From positions 1 through 64,000 of the forward strand of contig NZ_JAYFUL010000034.1 in the NCBI RefSeq assembly GCF_034928825.1: 64,000 nt of DNA. Reading direction: 5' to 3'. The stretch's first letter is position 1. Each line of letters starts with the position of its first letter. Positions 25,260-33,488 of the stretch are shown here, in pieces. The position numbers and the translations under genes are program-made. Under the pieces are notes generated by a model. That model did not search any database. It saw only the letters and a list, made by a program, of their open reading frames with translations, and was not told the origin of the DNA. The stretch is from Arcicella aquatica (GTDB taxonomy: Bacteria > Bacteroidota > Bacteroidia > Cytophagales > Spirosomataceae).

Positions 25260-25767
25260 ATTTCATCACGTTGAATGTTAGTCCTAAGCTTTTCTACTAT
25301 TCAAGTTAAAAAGAGCCTTTGCTCGTTCAAATGAAACTATTTTTTCTTAGATGACGTAAAATAACTCCTTTTTGAGGATATAGATATATGGTTTTGAAAA
25401 TTGATGTGTTGCTTATACTTGGGTTGTGGGAAAACAAAGACCAACAACGATAATAACAAACTTTTTTCTATCATCTATTTAGAGATTACTTGCAGACAGA
25501 GTCTGCATTTTATTAATTGTTCCTAGTCTAAATAAGACTTGAAACAGCGATGGGCGAAAACAACACACCAACATAATAGTTAAACTTTCACCTCCAGTAC
25601 AAATCAATTTAATACCCCAAATTAGCTAAGTAACTAACTACAAGAGATATGATTAATGTTTAGGGTTTTTGATGTTGTATGATTTTATTTGGGGTGGGTA
25701 CAAGCATTCTTCTTTCTTTAAGCATTAAAAAATATGCGTTGTCTATCAAAACTAAATCATAATTTAG
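25260..25767. other. 508-bp intergenic region upstream of an AraC-type regulator
   Basis: No supported gene. A short hairpin TGCAGAC-AGA-GTCTGCA followed by TTTTATT lies at 25491-25511 and may terminate an unseen or lost transcript. The rest is AT-rich with no family resemblance. Its length and lack of structure suggest gene decay. Confidence 0.4.
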
Positions 25768-25775
25768 TATGTTTG
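25768..25775 (+). promoter_or_regulatory. -7 box of the AraC-type regulator gene
   Basis: TATGTTTG matches TAnnTTTG, 20-27 nt before the ATG at 25795. No -33 TTG at normal spacing; a regulated promoter is possible. Confidence 0.5.
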
Positions 25776-25794
25776 ATTTTTATAATTATGCAAG

Positions 25795-26694
25795 ATGGAA
25801 CAAATTCATACTTTAGAAGATTTATATAAAAATCGTTTAAACTTTGTACCCGAAAACCTTAAAAATGATATCGGACATTTTAATGTTTTTCGGGTTGAAG
25901 ATTTTATCGGAAATTCGCAAAAACCGATTCCGTACAGTCGAAAGGATTATTATAAAATTTCACTAGTAATTGGCAAAAACCATTATCATTATGCAGATAA
26001 AATCGTGGAAGTACAAGAAGCAGGCATTTCTTTTGCCAACCCGATGATTCCCTACAAATTAGAAAGAATCGGCGAAAAGCAGTCGGGATACTTTTGTGTA
26101 TTTACCGAATCTTTTCTTCAACAAATTCCCAATATCAAAGAATATCCCATTTTCAAAGTTGGCTCTTTCCCAATTTATGAGTTAGAAACTGAAAATATCG
26201 CAGGATACAGCCATATTTTCGAGCAAATGCTTACTGAAATCAACCTTGAGTACGTCTATAAGTACGATTTACTCCGTACTTTGGTACAGCAACTCATTCA
26301 CAAAGCCATGCGTTTGAAACCCAACGAAACGGTGGTTTCTTCGCAAAATCATTCGGCAAACAATCGTATCACCTCTCTTTTTATTGAATTATTGGAACGC
26401 CAATTCCCGATTGAATCGCCATTTCAAACGATGAAATTGCGAAACCCGATAGATTTTGCTACGCATCTTTCGGTACACATCAACCACTTAAACAGAGCTT
26501 TAAAAAGTGTTACGGGCAAAACTACTTCTCAATTAATTGCTGAACGGATTTTACAAGAATCAAAAACATTATTAAAACATACCGATTGGAACATTGCTGA
26601 AATCGGTTTTTGCTTAGGTTTTGAAGACCCTTCGCATTTTACTTCATTTTTTAGGCGTGCTTCACAAATCACGCCCAAATTGTTTCGTAATTGA
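25795..26694 (+). CDS. AraC-family transcriptional regulator
   Basis: 299 aa. The N-terminal cupin-like sensing half (about residues 20-140) reads FNVFRVEDFI...YYKISLVIGKNHYHYADKIVEV. The C-terminal AraC helix-turn-helix (about 205-299) ends ILQESKTLLKHTDWNIAEIGFCLGFEDPSHFTSFFRRASQITPKLFRN. This arrangement is common in regulators of small oxidoreductase genes. The aldo/keto reductase gene starts 118 bp downstream on the same strand, a likely target. The effector cannot be deduced. Confidence 0.93.
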   Translation: MEQIHTLEDLYKNRLNFVPENLKNDIGHFNVFRVEDFIGNSQKPIPYSRKDYYKISLVIGKNHYHYADKIVEVQEAGISFANPMIPYKLERIGEKQSGYFCVFTESFLQQIPNIKEYPIFKVGSFPIYELETENIAGYSHIFEQMLTEINLEYVYKYDLLRTLVQQLIHKAMRLKPNETVVSSQNHSANNRITSLFIELLERQFPIESPFQTMKLRNPIDFATHLSVHINHLNRALKSVTGKTTSQLIAERILQESKTLLKHTDWNIAEIGFCLGFEDPSHFTSFFRRASQITPKLFRN

Positions 26695-26812
26695 CAGACA
26701 AACATCTAATTGTTTGATTTTTTATATTTCCTGTTTCTTATGGGCTACTTATAAATAAGTATTTCTAAGGAATTTTGCAACAGATAAACATATTCAAAAA
26801 TAATCAACGACT

Positions 26813-27832
26813 ATGAAGTATAATTATGTAGGCGAAACGGGTTTATTAGTCTCGGAGCTATGTTTGGGAACAATGACTTTCGGCGGACAGAATGCTGGAA
26901 TGTGGGAAAATATTGGCAAACTACAACAGCAAGAAGTAAACGAATTGATTAAAGTGGCAGTAGAGGCAGGCATCAATTTTATTGATACCGCCAATATTTA
27001 TTCTTTTGGACAATCGGAACAATTGCTGGGACAGGCTTTGAAAGATTTGAATATTCAGCGTGACCGAGTGGTGATTGCCACAAAAGTATTAGCCAAAATG
27101 GACGAATACCCTAACAGCACTGGGCTATCTAGATACCACATTTTCAATTCTGTTGAAGCAAGTTTGAAGCGTTTGCAAATGGATTACGTTGATGTATTAT
27201 ACGTTCATGGCGTTGATCCAAAAACTTCTATCGAGCAAATTGTGCGTACCCTCAACGACATTGTAAACACAGGAAAAGTACGTTACATTGCTATTTGTAA
27301 CTGGCCGGCTTGGATGGTCGCTGAGGCTCAAACCTTTGCTAAATACAATGGTTTCCATCAATTCATTGGCTTGCAATATTATTATTCTGCCGTAAGCCGT
27401 GATATTGAGCATGAACTTGTACCGATGGCGGCACATCACAAATTAGGAATATTCCCGTGGAGTCCATTAGCAGGTGGATTTTTGAGTGGTAAATATACTC
27501 GGGAACAAGCAGAAGCAGGTTCGAGAAGAGTAAATTTCGATTTCCCTCCTATCGACAAAGAAAAAGGTTATGATTTGGTAGAAGTGTTAAGTAGCATTGC
27601 CAATGCCCATCATGCTACAGTAGCACAAGTAGCTTTGGCGTGGGTCAGACAGCAAAGTGGCGTAACAAGTACCATTATCGGAGCAAAAACTGTTGCTCAG
27701 TTGAATGATAATCTTCGCTCAGTCGAGATTCAATTAACGCCTGAAGATTTAGCCAAAATCAATGAGGTAAGCCCATTACCATTACAATATCCGGGGTGGA
27801 TGGTGAACAGACAAAGTACGTATAGAAATTAA
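26813..27832 (+). CDS. Aldo/keto reductase
   Basis: 339 aa TIM-barrel. The start VGETGLLVSELCLGTMTFGG is the usual one. The catalytic tetrad appears as Asp in FIDTANIYSFGQSE, Tyr in the same segment, Lys in VIATKVLAKM and His in DVLYVHGVDP. The cofactor-binding end reads STIIGAKTVAQLNDNL. It is an NADPH-dependent reductase of aldehydes or ketones, closest in style to the AKR12/AKR13-like YajO/Tas group. It lies directly after an AraC regulator and ends in a terminator at 27842-27883. Confidence 0.93.
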   Translation: MKYNYVGETGLLVSELCLGTMTFGGQNAGMWENIGKLQQQEVNELIKVAVEAGINFIDTANIYSFGQSEQLLGQALKDLNIQRDRVVIATKVLAKMDEYPNSTGLSRYHIFNSVEASLKRLQMDYVDVLYVHGVDPKTSIEQIVRTLNDIVNTGKVRYIAICNWPAWMVAEAQTFAKYNGFHQFIGLQYYYSAVSRDIEHELVPMAAHHKLGIFPWSPLAGGFLSGKYTREQAEAGSRRVNFDFPPIDKEKGYDLVEVLSSIANAHHATVAQVALAWVRQQSGVTSTIIGAKTVAQLNDNLRSVEIQLTPEDLAKINEVSPLPLQYPGWMVNRQSTYRN

Positions 27833-27841
27833 GGATAAGCT

Positions 27842-27883
27842 TCTTAGAAGGTTAGATTTACTACTTTATTTGACCTTCTAAGA
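27842..27883. terminator. Hairpin between the convergent AKR and AraC genes
   Basis: The 11-bp perfect stem TCTTAGAAGGT/ACCTTCTAAGA (27842-27852 and 27873-27883) has a 20-nt loop. It is placed 10 bp after the AKR stop and could serve both convergent genes. Confidence 0.6.
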
Positions 27884-27926
27884 CTATTCTATACTCATCT
27901 TGATTCTCAAAATCAATTTTACAATG

Positions 27927-28841
27927 TTAATTGAACCTCGCCCGAAACTCCAATGGACTCATCTCAACTTTAGTCTTAAACAATTTACTAAACGATTGTG
28001 AATGCTCAAAACCTAATTGAAAAGCTATTTCACTCACAGAAAGACTGGTTGTAGCAAGCTTCTCTTTGGCTTTTTCGATAAGTTTTTGATGGATATGTTG
28101 TTGTGCACTTTGTCCAGTGAGACTTCTTAATAAATCACTTAGATAATGTGCTGAAACATTAAGTTCTTGCGAAATAAAATGAACACTTGGAATCCCTAAT
28201 TCAATAATTTTATTGTCGAAATACTCATTAAGTAGCTTATCAAAATTCACGAGTAAATTGTTACTGGCATTTTTTCGGGTCAGGAACTGGCGATTATAAA
28301 AGCGATTGGTATAATTCAGCAATAGGTCAAGGTATGAGATCATAACATCTTGACTAAATTGGTCTATTGAATTTTGGGATTCTAATTCAATATTTTGCAA
28401 AATCATTTCAAGCATTTTTTCCTCCTTATCAGAAAGGTGTAAAGCTTCGTTTACTTCATAGGAGAAAAAACCGTATTCTTTGATGAGCCTTCCCAGTGGA
28501 TATGGACGTATAAAATCAGGATGAAAAACTAACCACCAGCCAGACACTTCATAATTATCTTGTCCTCTGGTTGATAATAATTGCCCAGGCGACATTGTTG
28601 CTAAAACACCCTCATCAAAATCGTAATAGTGTTGTCCATATTTTAATTTTCCTTTCACATTTTTCTTTAAAGACACGCTGTAAAAGTTTAGAATTAAATG
28701 ATGAGTTGTACTACTATCTGTATTCGGCACAGTATCTAAATTGATAAGACTAACCAGAGGATGATGTGGCTTTGGAAGCCCAATAAGTCGATGTAACTCA
28801 GAAACAGAGTTTATAATAGTTGGCTTTACTCTATTTTTCAT
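27927..28841 (-). CDS. AraC-family transcriptional regulator
   Basis: 304 aa from the ATG at 28841. The upstream extension to 28889 reads into a terminator hairpin and is rejected. The N-terminal ligand-sensing half contains HHPLVSLINLDTVP and DNYEVSGWWLVFHPDF. The C-terminal AraC domain contains LSDLLRSLTGQSAQQHIHQKLIEKAKEKLATTSLSVSEIAFQLGFEHSQSFSKLFKTKVEMSPLEFRARFN. This resembles the regulators that often sit beside SDR and DoxX genes in Bacteroidota. It lies downstream of that gene pair, separated by the hairpin at 28861-28893, and probably regulates it. Confidence 0.92.
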   Translation of the reverse strand: MKNRVKPTIINSVSELHRLIGLPKPHHPLVSLINLDTVPNTDSSTTHHLILNFYSVSLKKNVKGKLKYGQHYYDFDEGVLATMSPGQLLSTRGQDNYEVSGWWLVFHPDFIRPYPLGRLIKEYGFFSYEVNEALHLSDKEEKMLEMILQNIELESQNSIDQFSQDVMISYLDLLLNYTNRFYNRQFLTRKNASNNLLVNFDKLLNEYFDNKIIELGIPSVHFISQELNVSAHYLSDLLRSLTGQSAQQHIHQKLIEKAKEKLATTSLSVSEIAFQLGFEHSQSFSKLFKTKVEMSPLEFRARFN

Positions 28842-28860
28842 GATGAAATCTATAATGATT

Positions 28861-28893
28861 AGAAGTGTCGTTACAAGATACAACGACACTTCT
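28861..28893 (-). terminator. Hairpin terminator after the DoxX gene
   Basis: The 12-bp perfect stem AGAAGTGTCGTT/AACGACACTTCT (28861-28872 and 28882-28893) has a 9-nt loop. It sits 13 bp after the DoxX stop and before the AraC start. Confidence 0.65.
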
Positions 28894-28906
28894 TAAAGAT
28901 GTCAAA

Positions 28907-29293
28907 TTAATGATTTGTGACTTTTTGGGTAAATATCCAAGCCCAAGCAATCAACAGAAACTGAAAAGGTAGTCGGATGATACTTGCCACAAAACCTTCA
29001 TTTTTAGTTTGATAAAAATCAATAGATTGGGGAATGTGAATGCCCAAAAAATAAACAATCAGCATAGCTATGATAAGTTTTGCTGATAAGACTCTTGTTT
29101 TCAAAGGCAAAAGCAATAGCCCCAACACAATTTCTACGATACCACTAAAATAAATCAAAAAGATATGTGCAGGCATCCACGTAGGCATCATAGCCAAATA
29201 TTGCTTGGGATATAGCAAGTGCATTGCCCCCATTCCTACATAAAACAAGACCAAAAGGTACAGCGATACAACTTTAATCGTCTTCATCATCAT
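28907..29293 (-). CDS. DoxX-family membrane protein
   Basis: 128 aa with four hydrophobic segments, the usual DoxX/DoxD-like size. Typical pieces are FYVGMGAMHLLYPKQYLAMMPTWMPAH (a helix plus loop common in this family) and IEIVLGLLLLPLKTRVLSAKLIIAML. DoxX proteins are integral membrane proteins, some linked to thiosulfate or quinone redox reactions; the role here is unassigned. It is 12 bp downstream of the SDR gene on the same strand, so the two form an operon. Three consecutive ATG codons make the exact start ambiguous. Confidence 0.85.
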   Translation of the reverse strand: MMMKTIKVVSLYLLVLFYVGMGAMHLLYPKQYLAMMPTWMPAHIFLIYFSGIVEIVLGLLLLPLKTRVLSAKLIIAMLIVYFLGIHIPQSIDFYQTKNEGFVASIIRLPFQFLLIAWAWIFTQKVTNH

Positions 29294-29305
29294 TATGATC
29301 TTTAG

Positions 29306-30121
29306 TTATTGAGCTTTCTCTGCTACTGGTTGCCATGTCTTCCAATCTGCCAAACGTTTAGCATAAACAGGCTCTATTACATGTAAAGGTACTGCACCCA
29401 AAAACAAACGCAAAGGCGGATTTTCAGTATCAGCAAGTGTTAAAATTGCATTGGCTGTATTGGCAGGATTCCCTTGTGAAACACCGCTAAATGCTTTATA
29501 TAAAGCAGCTTTTACACCGTTATATGCCTCAATAGCTTTACTTTGTTTGGCAGATGCCGTTCCCCATTCAGTAGCATAACCAGCAGGTTCAATCAATGTA
29601 ACTTTAATGCCAAAGCCTGCAACCTCTTGAGCGAGTGAATCACAAAGACCTTCAACAGCCCATTTAGACGCATGATAAATACCCAATGTTGGGAAAGTTG
29701 TTACTCCACCAATACTTGATACTTGCATGATATGCCCGCCTTGTTGTTTTCTCATAATTGGCAATACTGCTTGAATAATCCATAAAGAACCAAAGACATT
29801 TGTTTCAAATTGAGCTCTTGCCTCAGTTTCAGAAATCTCTTCAATACATCCAAAATGCCCAAAACCTGCATTGCTAATCAATACGTCAATTTTCCCGAAA
29901 TGTTCCTGTGCTTGTTGAACTGCCGCAAAGCAAGCCTCACGATTATCGACATCTAAAGAAATTGGCAAAACAGCATCGCCGTATTTTGTTACCAAATCAT
30001 CTAAAGAATCAATATTTCTGGCGGTTGCTACCACTTTGTCGCCACGTTGAAGGGCTGCCTCGGCCCAAGTCTTACCAAAACCTTTTGATGTTCCCGTAAT
30101 TAACCAAACTTTATTTTCCAT
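29306..30121 (-). CDS. Short-chain dehydrogenase/reductase
   Basis: 271 aa classical SDR. The cofactor motif is VWLITGTSKGFGKTWAEAAL, with ARN after the second strand suggesting NADP preference. Next come ISNAGFGHFG, the active-site Ser in MQVSSIGGV and YHASKWAVEGL with catalytic Tyr and Lys. The substrate is unknown. It is first in an operon with DoxX and is flanked downstream by an AraC regulator. On the minus strand, GAACTTTG about 30 nt upstream of the ATG is one mismatch from the -7 consensus. Confidence 0.93.
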   Translation of the reverse strand: MENKVWLITGTSKGFGKTWAEAALQRGDKVVATARNIDSLDDLVTKYGDAVLPISLDVDNREACFAAVQQAQEHFGKIDVLISNAGFGHFGCIEEISETEARAQFETNVFGSLWIIQAVLPIMRKQQGGHIMQVSSIGGVTTFPTLGIYHASKWAVEGLCDSLAQEVAGFGIKVTLIEPAGYATEWGTASAKQSKAIEAYNGVKAALYKAFSGVSQGNPANTANAILTLADTENPPLRLFLGAVPLHVIEPVYAKRLADWKTWQPVAEKAQ

Positions 30122-30284
30122 TGTTTTATTGTTTTAATTTGTTGTTGCAAAGTTCAGCTAAATAAAACACTGGGAAGTAGCCAAAACGTGGGATATTGTA
30201 TCCAAAACGGAGTAATATGTAAATTTGGAGAGCTACCTCATCCACATCTGATTCTGTGCTACTACATTTTGATGAATAGGGCAA
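30122..30284. other. Intergenic region between divergent SDR and lipoprotein genes (left part)
   Basis: Promoter-containing spacer of the SDR operon. No supported ORF. It leads into the REP-like hairpin at 30285-30323; after that a further 140 bp precede the lipoprotein gene. Confidence 0.4.
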
Positions 30285-30323
30285 CCTCGCTTGGCATAGT
30301 GTTTTTCACTACGCCAAGCGAGG
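30285..30323. repeat. REP-like hairpin, single copy
   Basis: The left arm CCTCGCTTGGCATAGTG (30285-30301), loop TTTTT, and right arm CACTACGCCAAGCGAGG (30307-30323) form a 17-bp stem with one mismatch. The same sequence is split into two inverted halves at 30870-31041, and a fragment lies at 24421. Confidence 0.85.
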
Positions 30324-30464
30324 GAACATACAGGCAAGCCAACTCGCACGTGAGTAAAATCATTTTCAACTAATAACGTTTATCATAAAACACTGACATT
30401 CAAATATTTATAAGTTTCGTGCAATAATGAAATTCCAGATAGCGTTAACAAAAAAAAAATAACT

Positions 30465-30863
30465 ATGAAAACAAAAATTTTATTATCAATATTTTTTTCT
30501 ATCGCAACACTCTTGGCGGGTTGCAAGAAAGACGACTTAAACATTGAAGACGGAACATATAAAGGAACGTTTTCTGTAACTTACAGCTCGGGAATAAAAA
30601 CTGGACAAACGACCTTAGTATTGACGAATGGTAAATTTTCTTGTTCGGGTAATTCCAATAGAATACCTGCTGGGGGGTCAGGTACCTTTTCTTCAGACAA
30701 CAACAAAATAACATTTAATGATGAAAATTTTTGGACGGCCGAATTTGATCCTAATTTAATACTTAAAGGGACGTATACCTATACATTTGATGGGAAAAAA
30801 CTAAAAATATATGCTGAAAGAAATGGTATTGGGAACTTTAATTATTACCTCGAAAAACAATAA
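30465..30863 (+). CDS. Small lipoprotein of unknown function
   Basis: 132 aa. The signal peptide has lipobox LLAGC (Cys20) followed by KKDD. The mature part is a short beta-rich domain: IEDGTYKGTFSVTYSSG, TTLVLTNGKFSCSGN, GSGTFSSDNNKITFND and KGTYTYTFDGKKLKIYAE. This resembles the lipocalin-like small lipoproteins common in Bacteroidota. No catalytic motif. It is flanked on both sides by copies of the REP-like repeat, so it may sit in a mobile or recently rearranged patch. Confidence 0.8.
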   Translation: MKTKILLSIFFSIATLLAGCKKDDLNIEDGTYKGTFSVTYSSGIKTGQTTLVLTNGKFSCSGNSNRIPAGGSGTFSSDNNKITFNDENFWTAEFDPNLILKGTYTYTFDGKKLKIYAERNGIGNFNYYLEKQ

Positions 30864-30869
30864 TTAATT

Positions 30870-31041
30870 CCCTCGCTTGGCATAGTATTTTTCCCTACGT
30901 CAGTGTGTCAGGACTTCTTAGAAGGCAACGGCTAGTGGTATATGAGTACACAACTTGGGAATAATTATAAAATGCTCTCCATTTTTGCAATGTAACATTG
31001 CCGTATACACTGACGTAGTGAAAAACACTACGCCAAGCGAA
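30870..31041. repeat. REPIN-like composite of two inverted REP copies
   Basis: The left end CCCTCGCTTGGCATAGT (30870-30886) and right end, the reverse complement of CGCTTGGCGTAGTG, are two copies of the hairpin at 30285 in inverted orientation. Inside them CTACGTCAGTGT (30895-30906) pairs with ACACTGACGTAG (31007-31018). The interior also carries the dyad GCAATGTAACATTGC (30987-31001). It lies between convergent genes just before the end of the PUL. Confidence 0.75.
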
Positions 31042-31057
31042 CGAACCTTATGTTTGT

Positions 31058-33448
31058 TTATTTTATAAACTTTACTTTCCCAGCAAAAGGGTCTGTATCT
31101 AATGCAAAGGCTTTCCCTTTTTTGCTCATTGAAATGTCATGTAAAACATTATCAGATGGTAAACATATTTTACCCTTTACCTTACTAGTACTTACTGAAA
31201 AAGGTACTAATTCTAACTGAGACCAGTCTAAATCATTGGTTGATTGTGCCAATTTGATGTGTGGCAAAAAAGCACCATCACGTACCAACATTACTACTGA
31301 CAACTCTCCTCCGTCTATCTTGTGCCAACCACCCGCATACACTTTCTTGGTTTGATAATCTATCCAATTTCCTTTGGGTAAATATACTTCTCTGCTTCTG
31401 GCATCTTGTTCAAATAGGGGTGCCACCAAAATATCTGAGCCAAACATGTATTCATTTTCAATTTGCCAAGAACCTGCATCTTCTGGAAACTCTACAAACA
31501 AAGCACGCATCATTGGCAATCCTTTTTCAGAGGCATATTTAGACTGTGCATAAATATAAGGCAATAGCTTATACTTCATTTCGATTACCTTTCGGAAATC
31601 ATTCATAAAATCTACACCATAATCCCACGGTTCTTTAGGTGGCTGTCCATGACAACGTGTATGCGATGACAAAGCCCCAAATGGCAACCAACGTCGGTAT
31701 AAATCTTGCTGAGTTCTTTGCGTAAAACCACCTATATCGTGGCTCCAGAATGAAAAGCCAGAAACGCCTAGCGATAAACCTCCGCGTAATTCGGCTTCCA
31801 TACCCATATTGGTAGATTCCGCATCGCCACCCCAATGTAAAGGATAACGTTGTGAGCCTGCCCATGTGCTTCTAGCCCAAATGATATTTTCTCCGTTGAT
31901 TTCCTTGGTCAATTCTGATACAATTTTATTATAACGCAGTGGGTACAAATTATGCTCATAAAAGCCTGTACGACCATTGGCATAAATTCCCTTGTAGGGA
32001 GCAGCCTCGCCAAAATCTACCTTGATGGCAGCTACACCCATTTTTAATAAATTACCAATTTTTTCACGATACCATTGAATGGTATTAACATTGGTAAAAT
32101 CTAAGACAGCATCTTCGTAAGGGATATTACCTTTATCATTTTTGACAAATAAGCCTTTATCTACAATTTCTTGAAAGAGGTCATTTTTAGGAACGAAGTA
32201 TGGCAATTGCCACAGACAAGTACGGAAACCTTGTTCCTTTAAATCCGAAATCATTTTGACAGGGTCTTTAAAACGATTTTTGGAAAATTGATAATCACAA
32301 CGCCAATCTGTTTCAAACCATCCTGTATCAAAATGGAGTACATCTGTAGGAATTTTGTTAGCTCTTAGCTTAACCGCAACATTACGTCCGTCCTCTTCTG
32401 AAAAATAAGTAATACGACTCATCCACAACCCAAAAGACCAAAGTGGAGGCATAGAAGCTTTACCGGTCACATTGGTATATTCGTCCAGAATTTCTTTAGG
32501 TTCGCCCAAGAAAACGAATAAATCTAATGATTCATCCCCAATCATTAATGCATTGGCAGCACCATAGGTAGCACCAAAATCGCAAGTAATGGGCGTAGAA
32601 GTGTGCATAAACATGCCGTAGCCTCTTGAACTCATAAAAAACGGAATAGGCTTATACATTCCAGCCGTTTCGATACCATTAGGGTCTGAGGTATATAAAT
32701 TTACTTTTTGACCGTACTTGTTCAATTTGGTGAATGATTCACCACAACCAAAGATTTTTTCATCGGGCGATAGCGTAAATACGGGCGCTATACTCCGTGA
32801 ATAGTCTGCTGCACGTCGCACAAAACAGAAAGGCATCGAGGCTGTATAAGATGTTTTATTATCTGCAAATCCACGAGTTTTGGTTAATAATTTACCTGTC
32901 TTATCTCTGAATTCTATTCCCCAAGGGCTTTCGGTAATCGTCACTGTTCCGAAGGCACTTTTGTATTGATGTCCCCCTGCAATTTTGGTGTATTGCCAAG
33001 AATTATCGCGAGTAGGTTCTTTTACTAACATCAAAGATGGTTCGTCTTTCCTAGTAATAGTACCTGTATTGGCTCTGATTCTTACTGATTTTGGTGAAAT
33101 AAATTCTATTGAAAAAGGTAAAACAGGGTTTTCCGCATATTCTGGTCCAGGGAACTCATTTCCCAGCACTTTATGCAAAGCCGACTGTGTATAATTAAAC
33201 GCATGAGCAGGAAAATACTGATTTCTTTTCCATTTGATACTACCCGAACCTGTAGCAGGATTAAAACTTGCCAAACTATCTGCTACGAAATAAGTATTGG
33301 TAAAATCTTTAAAATCTTTGCTAAGGTCAACAGGCTCGTTGAGCATTGTTTGTACATTTTGAGCAACAGTGTATTGACTTTGGAAAAGTCCTAAAGATAA
33401 TGCGAGCAAAACACCTCGTTTGACATGCGAATAAATATTGATGTTCAT
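31058..33448 (-). CDS. GH31 family alpha-xylosidase-like enzyme
   Basis: 796 aa with an export signal at residues 1-29. N-terminal beta domains are followed by a GH31 barrel (about 330-640). The nucleophile is Asp478 in IKVDFGEAAP, and the acid/base is Asp542 in LHWGGDAEST. RGGLSLGVSGFSFWSHDIGGF and the overall spacing resemble the E. coli alpha-xylosidase YicI more than alpha-glucosidases. It would release alpha-1,6-linked xylose from xyloglucan oligosaccharides, probably in the periplasm. It is the last gene of the PUL operon, 40 bp after GH5. Alternative: another GH31 specificity. Confidence 0.88.
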   Translation of the reverse strand: MNINIYSHVKRGVLLALSLGLFQSQYTVAQNVQTMLNEPVDLSKDFKDFTNTYFVADSLASFNPATGSGSIKWKRNQYFPAHAFNYTQSALHKVLGNEFPGPEYAENPVLPFSIEFISPKSVRIRANTGTITRKDEPSLMLVKEPTRDNSWQYTKIAGGHQYKSAFGTVTITESPWGIEFRDKTGKLLTKTRGFADNKTSYTASMPFCFVRRAADYSRSIAPVFTLSPDEKIFGCGESFTKLNKYGQKVNLYTSDPNGIETAGMYKPIPFFMSSRGYGMFMHTSTPITCDFGATYGAANALMIGDESLDLFVFLGEPKEILDEYTNVTGKASMPPLWSFGLWMSRITYFSEEDGRNVAVKLRANKIPTDVLHFDTGWFETDWRCDYQFSKNRFKDPVKMISDLKEQGFRTCLWQLPYFVPKNDLFQEIVDKGLFVKNDKGNIPYEDAVLDFTNVNTIQWYREKIGNLLKMGVAAIKVDFGEAAPYKGIYANGRTGFYEHNLYPLRYNKIVSELTKEINGENIIWARSTWAGSQRYPLHWGGDAESTNMGMEAELRGGLSLGVSGFSFWSHDIGGFTQRTQQDLYRRWLPFGALSSHTRCHGQPPKEPWDYGVDFMNDFRKVIEMKYKLLPYIYAQSKYASEKGLPMMRALFVEFPEDAGSWQIENEYMFGSDILVAPLFEQDARSREVYLPKGNWIDYQTKKVYAGGWHKIDGGELSVVMLVRDGAFLPHIKLAQSTNDLDWSQLELVPFSVSTSKVKGKICLPSDNVLHDISMSKKGKAFALDTDPFAGKVKFIK

Positions 33449-33488
33449 ATAGAATAAAATGATTAATGGTTAACAATGTATCAACTTG

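Noticed and set aside
31635..31865. 76-aa minus-strand ORF within the GH31 gene
   Set aside because: Alternate frame of the GH31 coding sequence, which carries the catalytic motifs in its own frame.
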